From: Cladosporium sp. IMV 00045
Lineage: Eukaryota > Ascomycota > Dothideomycetes > Cladosporiales > Cladosporiaceae
Reading direction: 5' to 3'
Assembly: GCA_001931905.2 (NCBI GenBank)
Contig: MSJI02000392.1
Location: 1-15,652, forward strand
DNA length: 15,652 nt
Part shown: positions 8,517 to 15,652 of the stretch, piece by piece
Position numbering within the stretch: the stretch's first letter is position 1
Layout of the letters: the number at the start of each line of letters is the position of its first letter
Translations under genes and position numbers: made by a program
Notes under the pieces: model-generated
The model's input: only the letters and a program-made list of their open reading frames with translations
Database searches by the model: none
What the model was told of the DNA's origin: nothing

Positions 8517-8646
8517 CGGCGTGAGTATTATTTCCCAAAGGGAAGAGATTCCTGAGTTTCAATTTGAGATAGAACCAGAAGCCAGGAGTGCCTTGGCCTA
8601 GGCAAAGCAGGTCCCTGGAGTTCCAGTCCGTTCGAAGATGCGCAGT

Positions 8647-8670
8647 CTAGCCCTCGACACGGGCAGCCAT
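8647..8670 (-). promoter_or_regulatory. Candidate uORF (MAARVEG) in the kinase leader
   Basis: On the minus strand an ATG at 8670 opens seven codons and a stop (8649-8647). Its context has A at -3 and G at +4, which is stronger than that of the kinase start (C at -3). It lies 151 bases from its own ATG to the main start, with no other ATG between. It would be translated if the leader extends past 8670. Confidence 0.4.
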
Positions 8671-8884
8671 CGTCGAGCCACTCCGGGAAGGAAGATGAAG
8701 CTATGCGCAAGCGGCGCGGGCGAGTGTGGCGACGGACTGACAGATGGCGTATGTGTGTGTCAGGTGTAAAGAGACAGAGGGATGGATGTGGCAGAAGAGT
8801 CAATAGTAGAGAAGTCGTAGGCGGTAGGTCAGAAGTGTCTGGAAGTGGCAGACACAGACAAAGCAACGATGCTGCAGTCCGCCG

Positions 8885-8890
8885 TTACAT
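8885..8890 (-). promoter_or_regulatory. ATG-TAA start-stop element in the kinase leader
   Basis: The minus strand reads ATGTAA, a start codon followed directly by a stop. The context is weak (C at -3). Whether it is transcribed is not known from the sequence. Confidence 0.25.
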
Positions 8891-8940
8891 CCGAACGCGC
8901 GGGCCCCGTGCACTAGATTTGAAGGGTGGTATTGTTATGG

Positions 8941-8966
8941 GCAGCAGCAGTGGCAGCAGCAGCAGC
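8941..8966 (+). repeat. Imperfect CAG repeat
   Basis: Two CAG runs of three and four units are separated by a TGG interruption. It lies in the presumed kinase leader, where the mRNA strand would read CTG/GCT repeats. No coding frame is supported. Confidence 0.75.
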
Positions 8967-9250
8967 TACAACACCAGCAGAGGAGGAAGAGTGTTTGGAT
9001 GATTCCCGGGCAATAGTACCGGAGCCAGGGAACAAGGAGCTAGTGGGGGAGAGTATGAGGTGATGGTGCAGAAATGTGGCGGAGGATGGCTGAGATAGAG
9101 AGATGGGGGTGGTGAGAGGGAGAGAGAGCGCGAGAGATGGAAACAGACTAGTGAGGTAGAGACAAGGCAGACGGCAAAAGGCAAAAAGGCAAAGGATGCC
9201 TCACCAACGTACTCACAGGCGCGGACTCTCCCTCGCTCACTCATCAAAAC

Positions 9251-10893
9251 CATTCACTTACACTACCACAGCTCGCGACTGCCCTGGGCTTGCGAGGCTG
9301 GATCGGAGAAGTCGCCAGGAATGCCGTTTAGGGTGCGAGTGTGGAGGGAGTCTGGACTGGTCGGCGGGCGACGATCAAGGCTTGTCGTGCGGCCATGCCA
9401 CCGCACTCGGACCCACATCCAACGAGATCCACGAATTGCCGTCTCGCGCTGTATGTGATATATTGCATTTTTGTGTAAGTATACTCGTCGAATGATCATA
9501 TATATTACTGACCGGATGTTATGCATCCAATATCTGTTGGAGAGCAGGCCATCTGCCCAACATACGATAACTTCGTTCACCTCCAGCATATCAAACAACA
9601 CAATAACAACACCATGACACCCACCAAGTGACAGGTACTTCCAGCAACAGAAATCTTACAGGTAGCCCCCAAGAAACATCTCGGACTCGTCTCCACCCGG
9701 CGTTTAAAAAAGAAGTGGGCGCCGCAGGTAGGGCGCGGCTTTTCAGAGCTTCTGGCCCAAACGGATCCAAAAGAAGCACGCGCCAGCTTTCATGCTCTGT
9801 CCGAGGCCCAGCCAAGCAAGCCAGCCTTTGACACACACACACACATCTTGCACCCGCCTCATCCGCGCAACTCACGCGTCATGTCATGCATGCCACACTT
9901 TGGGGGAGGCTTTTCGATTCATGGCAAACAACGGCAGTCAGTAGTGCTAGATTCCCATCTGGATGTCGGAGGAGGGAAGCCTGGGCGGGCGAAAACTATT
10001 GTTTTGATATGCAAATAGGACGTGTCGTAGGGAGAAAGAGGCTGAAGGGCTAGATCTGCCTCTCTCCTCTCCTTATCACTTGAATACTAATACTTGGACG
10101 CCGTTTTTTTCTCCCCCTTTGCCATGGAATTTCCACAAGTTCCGCCGCGTTATCCAAAAGCCTCGACCGTTGCGAGGAAAGGAAACGCCTAGCCCTGGGC
10201 TGGTTGGACGGGTTTGTAAACTTATGTGAGCGCAGCGGTGGCATCATGTATGAGTAAGTGAATTCAGGAAAGGGAAATGCAACGCTGTCTGTCGGTCGCC
10301 GCACATGTCACGGTATGGGGCGCGGTCTCATCTCATCACCTGAGAAGAAGACAAGTCTATCGGGAGCAGACGCATCCGTCTCTCTGGGAATCATGCACGC
10401 CTCATCAGCTGCTTACACTAGACATCCCACGTCGAGAGTTGAGCGAGCAAGGCAAAGGTTCGGCTCCATCGGCCATCCGGCATCTCACCCATCTCCCAAG
10501 AGCCTCGCCGGAAGGATCGTGACCTCACCCAAGCAAGCCACAACACAATTGTAAGCAGCCACAGGCTGTGCTTTGTGCCTAAGCGCCATTGGTTGTGACG
10601 CCTCTGACAGCATAGATGAAAGGCTACGCTAAATATGCGTGAATTCGCCATGAGCGCCGGCTTGCCTGTCCGGATGCGAAGAGAAGACCTCGACATGTCT
10701 ACCTTACTCATTTACTTGCTTGCTAGTATTGAAGCGAAGGAAAACAACGCTCATCCCCCGTTCCAGCCTATCTCTCCCCTCTTCGAACCCTGAAACGGTG
10801 CGCTCCAGGCTTCGCAAGCACACGGGCGAGCTTGCTCTGGTGCTTCGGGCTTGGGTTGGCAAATTCCAGCTGTTGCGTCGTCGGCCATCGGGG

Positions 10894-10896
<3 letters not shown>
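9251..10896. other. Gene-poor stretch, left part
   Basis: I find no ORF with recognisable domains, no convincing spliced frame and no tRNA-like A/B-box pair by eye. Contents: a short AT-rich patch near 9490-9530; an (AC)7 run at 9831-9845; and mixed-composition unique-looking DNA to 10896. The small ORFs are under 115 codons, overlap on both strands and are compositionally biased. It may hold distal promoter elements of the kinase, or a non-coding or fast-evolving gene. Confidence 0.5.
9831..9845 (+). repeat. (AC)7 dinucleotide microsatellite
   Basis: A perfect AC run of 15 bases in the gene-poor stretch. Confidence 0.85.

Positions 10897-10930
<34 letters not shown>
10897..10930 (+). repeat. 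(GA)17 dinucleotide microsatellite
   Basis: A perfect GA run of 34 bases, continuing as a shorter purine stretch. It is the longest simple repeat in the window. Both strands have short ORFs that cross it, with Arg-Glu or Ser-Leu repeats as the trivial consequence. On the minus strand it is a CT tract like those that precede transcription starts here, but no gene follows within 1.6 kb. Confidence 0.95.
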
Positions 10931-10934
<4 letters not shown>

Positions 10935-12834
10935 AGTGGAGAGTGGGATTTTCGAACGGTCGGTCTTCCTCCGTTCTAGAACCTCGACCGGTCCGGGGAT
11001 GCGCGTTTGCTTCTGGGAGAGCTCTGGGCTTGCGTCGGATGCTGTTTAATCCGAGGGCTGAAATGCGCAGGATGGATCTTGGGCTTGAACATGAGAATTG
11101 CGTGGTTCTTTTGTTGCATGAAGATTGGTCATTATTCAGTGACGAGGGAGGCGTTATGGTTGAATGCACATAAGCAACAATAATAACTAGAATTGGATTT
11201 GGGCGGAAATTCGGTTCTGCAAACCAGCCTCTACCTTATCTCGTTTCCTGCGCTGCTTGTTCATGTAGCCTGTGTCACACAACCGCGTGGAGGAATCAAC
11301 AAATCATCCTAGAACCGAAATACTAGCAACGAAGCCCCTCGTGGGATCACAAGCCCATTGCACGGCTCGCACGAAAAAATTCGTCTGTTCAACAAAGCAA
11401 ATGATGGATCCCGCCTGAAACAAGAAGGATCTCTTTGCAAACTTTCGTGGATTGAGCCGTGGGTTCTTCGTCCTCCGTCAAACTTTGGCACTCCGGAGGA
11501 GGATTGTTACATGTAATTCCTACATTTGGTTTGATTTCAAAGAGCCAAAAAGACTGTTTGTTTCTCATAGATATCGGCGACCTCTCCGAACAAATCCGAA
11601 GGCTTGGAGCCGAGGGGTAAGGTATCAAGTGTGAATTGCAAGGTTTACTCTCGCGGCTGAGCAAAGCAACAGCGTAAAGACCGGTGAGGGGGGCAAACCA
11701 TCAAGGTATCTCCACCTCAGAAGCAAAGAGTCCATGGTGGGACTGGAGCAGAGCCAGACACGGCAGTTTCTCCCTCAACAACCGACGAGATTGCCACGAA
11801 AGGAAGGGTCTTTTGTGATTCAAGAAGGCGTGCAATAATCTAGCGAGGTTTTGCTTATTGTTTTGCCCTCTTTCTCGGATGGACTTGGTGGAGTTCGGCT
11901 CAACATCAATCGTATGTAGCTGCGTGTATGTGTGTATGCATCTCGTCTCGCAAAGGTGAAGCAATCATCGGAAGGAAGTGAACGCGTCATTAGGTATGCA
12001 GGATCATGTATCTTTCTCGAAGCGAAGAAAAAGCTTGAAGGGAAAGAAGCACAAAGAGGCAGCGAAGGAAGACGACGCGTATGTTTGCAATTTAATCGAC
12101 ATTACTTTTTGAGAGACGGCTCCATCTCGCCTGAGAGTTCTAGAAGGCCTAGTTGCCAGCTGTTCGTGTGTTTTGTGTTTCGTGTCACGACGTGAAGGTA
12201 GGGCTCAAACACAAAGCCCTAGGTTAGGTGACCCTTGGTGTGTGCAATAGGTGCGGTGCGACAGGTGCCTTCTTGACATCTGGCGCGTTTCATCCTTTCC
12301 TGCCCGTAGATTTATTTGAAAGGGGTTTGTTTCGGGAAGGAGATGAGGAAAGCCAACTGATGAATATACAATTTCTTCGAAATCGTTTGTGAATATCCAT
12401 TCAAGTCGCGATCTTCTCTTTCTCTCAAACCTTGACCCCTCGAGATAAGTAAGAGTGGGAGGATGTTCCAAGTGTTGGTAAACACGTAGACAACTATACT
12501 GGGCGACAATGGTACTCATAGTGGTAATATAAACATAGCATATATCAGAATATAGGCAAAAGAACATCTCAACCCCACCCCATCTCTTGAAGAAACCAAA
12601 GACAAACTCTCAAGACGATCCCAAGCAGCAAGAAATCACCTGGAAATCACCACGTCAGGCTCCCAGAAAGACGATGATGCAGATAGGTAGGTAATAATAA
12701 GAGGAAAAGAAGGAAGAAAACGAGATGCTAGCTCATGGTATCATAGATAGTAGAAGGAAGAAAAAGGTGGCAGATCAAGGGAAGGCAAAAAGTACAGCGC
12801 AGTCGGTCGAGCGAGAGGGATGCATGTGGTGGTT
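10931..12834. other. Gene-poor stretch, right part, including the palF 3' flank
   Basis: No recognisable coding region, RNA gene or mobile element is seen. The segment of about 12560-12834 directly follows the palF stop on the minus strand. It is pyrimidine-rich on that strand and probably forms the palF 3' UTR; AT-rich sequence near 12525-12555 is a plausible 3'-end region. Between 10931 and 12560 the small ORFs (up to 133 codons) are repetitive or featureless. Confidence 0.5.
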
Positions 12835-15561
12835 CTATTGCTCGTTGGCAGCGGGTACAGGTGCTGGCTTTTTGTGAGATGAAACGGTGTTTGTCGATTC
12901 CGGGCTGCGCTGAGAGTCGTGATGCGCACTCGATGAAGCCGCTGTTGCTGAAGCTTCATTGTTGTCTTGCGATACGACAGGCGTAGACTCGGAAGTCTGT
13001 CCGAGGCCATTTTCAGCCGCTGCTGCTGTTGGCGGTACATGCGCTGCGAACAAGTTTTCGCTGGGAGGCTCTGAGTCCTGCTGCTGCGCAACTGCTTTAT
13101 GCGAGTATTCTCGTTGCTCATACTGCGGCAAATCCGGCTTTCCGTTCGCCTCGGCGTGGCTGTCGTGGTTGAAATCTGTCTCGTTCGGTACCAGTGTGTC
13201 ATCGACATCATCCTCAGTCGTGGATTGTCCGGGCGCTGAAGGCTGCAGGTCCTGCTGAGCCACGGTGGATACGCCTGTTGGCGCTCCGGCCTCAGTATCG
13301 GGTGTGCTCTCATCAAGCGGCGGCGCAGAGGTTTCAGCTTCGAGTCTTCGCCGTTGCAACTCCTGCTTGTCATCTGTAGGCATGCTGACGGGAACATGAT
13401 TCGATGGACCAGCTGAAGGGAAATATTCAGGCGCGGGTGCAGACGTGTCGCGGTGATCATTCTCCCAAGTCACGTGAGACGGCCCTGATACTGAGGGGAC
13501 ACGCGACTCGTACGCGGGTGTAGGCATGATGTATCCGTTTGGCACCGATTCGTCCGGTATGTACGGGGCGGACGGCGCGTGGGCGCCCTCGGCTGCTTGC
13601 TGTTCCATGCCTGGTGGCTGACTTGGTAATAACCGCTCCTCCCCTCGTCTGGCAAGTTCTTTCTCAGAGAGTTGTGAATCGTCCGGTAAGTAAGGCATGG
13701 GCACTTCTGGTTGTTGGTCCCATCCGTATTCATGATAATACCAATCATCATGGCCGTTGGGATTGCCGTAGCCCCAGTCGTGATGGCTATGATTCCAGTA
13801 CTCTTCCTCTGATGGATAATTAGGTGTATTCACACTCGCACTGACAGGCGGTGCTCCATTGCTGTGTTCTGTTCCCATCCTTGGTTGCTCGGGTGAGCTT
13901 GTTGCCTTTTCTTCCTCTTTCCGCTTGCCCTTTCGTCTCTCACTATCTCTTGTGCCTATTACGACCTCAAAAGTAGCCGATACAACCCCTTTATCACGCC
14001 GCGCAGGCGCGGTGTCTACCATATGAGGACCGGAGGTATTCACATTCTCCAGTTCATCGCCACCGGAAGCTGTTGTTGCTGTTACTCCGGTCAAGCCCTG
14101 CGTCGCTCGTTCCTGTGCGCCCAACTTCCCTTGAATGTCAACGACCACTTCGACATAATACCTGAAACTGATCATTGCGCCGGGAACTGTCGAGATGGTT
14201 GGGAACGCATCATCTGGCACTCGGACTTTAACCATCACTTCTGAAACCAGGCTTCCAGGATCCACAATGAGTGGCTGCACAGTTTGTGAAAGATCCTTCC
14301 TGAACATGTGACTTGAGCCAGCTCCGGACAGGGATAGCCCACCAAGACCCGTCTTTGATTTCGGGTAGTAGTCTTCATACTTTGGGTTCTTGCTCTTCTC
14401 CGTCGGTCCGAGCGGAATGGCAGGATGCATGTCCACGCGTGCTTGACGAAACAGCGTGACAATGACGCCGTTCATGCTCTTGATGTGCTTGACATGGTTG
14501 ACGCTGACCTTGATAGGAATGCTGTCGCCTCGCAAACAGCCTCCTACGCAGGATTCCACTTGCGTGGTGATACTCTTGACAGCAACAGAACTCTTGCTGT
14601 CATTTGGTCTAGTGTTCGTGCTCGTGCCTTGCGACTGAGAGCTCGAATCTAGCTGTGAGTTTCGATTGGAACTACTTCTCGCGCTCTCGAAACTCATCTG
14701 GCTAGGAGAAGGACTCGTTTGCTGTTCGCTCTCCTGGTGAGTGCTGGGTGCAGTCGAGTTGCTCTTGCGCGGTGGGTCGCTGCGCGACGCTGAATCGGTC
14801 TTTCGACTCTTGCGATCGGCTGGATCAACAAGCTTCCTCGCTTGGTCTCTTGCGACTTTCCTCCGCGAGACGGCCTCTAATGTGATAGTCCTTGACTTGG
14901 GAGGGTACAGAGGCGAAATGTCGATGCGTTCGACGAAATAAATCTTACGGTCACATGACAACGTCGGTGATATCGTCGTTGGTCTAGTGACGGTGGCTGT
15001 GATCATGTAGGAAACCGTTCCTCGCTCGAACTTTGTTTCAATGTCAGTCGGGCTATTTTAAGCAAGTACTGCAAGATATCATGTGCTCACGTCGATACTA
15101 CTCGGGAGATCCGTGTCGGGGAACTCGAGTTCAAAATTGAATTGGTAGGCGCCTTCTGCCAGCCTGCCGTCGCCGCACAGGACGAGTTCATCCTCGAACA
15201 ATGAAGCGAAGCCATTACCAAAGTATTCCGCCGATTTCTTTCCACGACCCGTGCCCAAATAGCCGGGCGTCGCACGGAACCCTTCGCCAGGGGAACCGGG
15301 GTTCTTGTACACCTGCGCATAGCCGTGCAACGAGACGACGACATGGGTGACACGCGTCGGACGAAGCACGCGCAGGCGCACGCTGCCGGTGACGAGATCT
15401 CCAGGCGAGTACTGTCGATGGGGGTCGTCGGGTTGGATGTAGAAATCGGTGATGCTTCGAGATTTGGTCGCGAAGGGCGAGGTGATGCGCGAGAGGATGC
15501 GACGTCCGGGCGACGACGATGATGACGAGGCGGCGAGAGAGCGGTCGGCAACCGATGGCAT
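12835..15561 (-). CDS. palF: PalF/RIM8 arrestin-like ambient-pH signalling protein, two exons
   Basis: The minus-strand exons are 15561-15091 and 15030-12835, giving 888 residues. PalF/Rim8 is the arrestin-like partner of the plasma-membrane pH sensor PalH. At alkaline pH it is ubiquitinated and links the sensor to ESCRT, leading to activation of the transcription factor PacC/Rim101. Arrestin_N covers about 38-190, with DFYIQPDDPHRQYSPGD (39-55), GRGKKSAEYFGNGFAS (105-120), FEDELVLCGDGRL and FELEFP. The splice join gives DLPSSID-FERGTVSYMI. After a Ser-rich insert (about 225-300), Arrestin_C covers about 306-470, with CLRGDSIPIKV, PLIVDPGSLVSE and SFRYYVEVVVD. The tail (about 520-888) looks disordered and carries PSAP (643-646 and 754-757), LPQY (791-794) and a His/Tyr/Trp-rich segment (566-595). 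The start has A at -3. The usual family block order is complete. Confidence 0.95.
15031..15090 (-). other. Intron of palF
   Basis: On the minus strand the donor is GTGAGC, a GACTGAC branch-point match lies near the 3' end and the acceptor is AAAG. The intron is 60 bases in phase 0. Without splicing, exon 1 stops three codons later. Joining gives S-S-I-D-F-E-R-G-T, a conserved PalF block. Confidence 0.9.
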
Positions 15562-15652
15562 GCTTCTGCGGGACGCGACCGAGGGCGCACGCGCGCGCGT
15601 GGCAGGCAGATCAAGCGAGTCTGGACGACAGCGAAGGACGACTGGCTAGGTA
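15562..15652 (-). promoter_or_regulatory. Partial palF leader/promoter
   Basis: Only 91 bases upstream of the palF start are in the window. There is no upstream ATG on the minus strand and no match to the PacC core GCCARG that I can see. The promoter proper lies outside. Confidence 0.5.

Larger units (their letters stand above)
8517..9250 (-). promoter_or_regulatory. Leader and proximal promoter of the histidine kinase gene
   Basis: Upstream of the kinase start the minus strand has a CT-rich block (about 9180-9060), like those next to fungal transcription starts. This points to a leader of several hundred bases, which is an inference. It would contain two short upstream ORFs (8647-8670 and the ATG-TAA at 8885-8890) and an imperfect CAG/CTG repeat at 8941-8966. 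The short ORFs overlapping this stretch are low-complexity and match nothing I recognise. Confidence 0.5.

Noticed and set aside
9560..9580. Sequence resembling half of a loxP arm (ATAACTTCGT)
   Set aside because: There is no second arm or spacer, so a ten-base match is chance.
8590..9820. Scattered GCCARG (PacC-type) hexamers near the kinase gene
   Set aside because: A degenerate hexamer is expected several times per few kb; the sites are not clustered and lie far from palF.
10775..10800. TTCGAA-containing stretch resembling a tRNA T-loop on the minus strand
   Set aside because: The flanking bases do not pair as a T-stem and no A-box or anticodon arm is found upstream.
10961..11000. Small inverted repeat GAACGG / CCGTTC with a nearby GACCGGTC palindrome
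   Set aside because: A six-base stem is too short to separate from chance and nothing functional adjoins it.
10768..11173. Overlapping 109-133-codon ORFs around the GA microsatellite on both strands
   Set aside because: A dinucleotide repeat stays open in most frames; the rest of each ORF has no domain or convincing start, and the frames contradict each other.

Overview
The window reads as nuclear DNA of a filamentous ascomycete (Pezizomycotina). Signs are long GC-rich ORFs, short introns of 60-141 bases with GTNAGN donors and CTRAC-type branch points, pyrimidine-rich stretches ahead of genes, and proteins of fungal type: a PalF/RIM8 arrestin, a hybrid histidine kinase, an Erd1-like EXS protein and a THOC5-like subunit. 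A Dothideomycete is my guess from overall gene style. It is not proven by anything in the window.

Layout, left to right. (1) 1-403: 3' flank of the first gene. (2) 404-1927 (-): a PAQR/haemolysin-III (Izh-type) seven-helix membrane protein with a long helical N-terminal domain. (3) 1928-2881: a divergent promoter region. (4) 2882-3701 (+): a THOC5-like THO/TREX subunit with one intron. (5) 3702-3848: a short convergent gap. (6) 3849-5267 (-): an Erd1-like EXS-domain Golgi membrane protein with two introns. (7) 5268-5744: tandem intergenic DNA. (8) 5745-8516 (-): an intron-less hybrid histidine kinase (GAF-like, HisKA, HATPase, receiver). (9) 8517-12834: 4.3 kb with no convincing gene, holding the kinase leader, a GA-rich tract, GA and AC microsatellites and the 3' flank of palF. 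(10) 12835-15561 (-): a PalF/RIM8 arrestin-like protein with one intron. (11) 15562-15652: its partial leader.

The genes do not form a cluster with one shared function. Three are signalling proteins (PAQR receptor-like protein, hybrid kinase, ambient-pH arrestin). The other two belong to mRNA export and Golgi membrane function. No transposon, CRISPR array, tRNA, rRNA or biosynthetic cluster was recognised by eye, and I see no clear undescribed multi-gene system. The most interesting details are short linear motifs in the PalF tail, including a duplicated motif overlapping a PSAP sequence; short upstream ORFs in the kinase and PAQR leaders; basic clusters in the kinase linkers; and the unexplained 4.3 kb gene-poor stretch. 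Intron boundaries were fixed by reading frame, splice-site consensus and remembered family patterns, not by transcript data.
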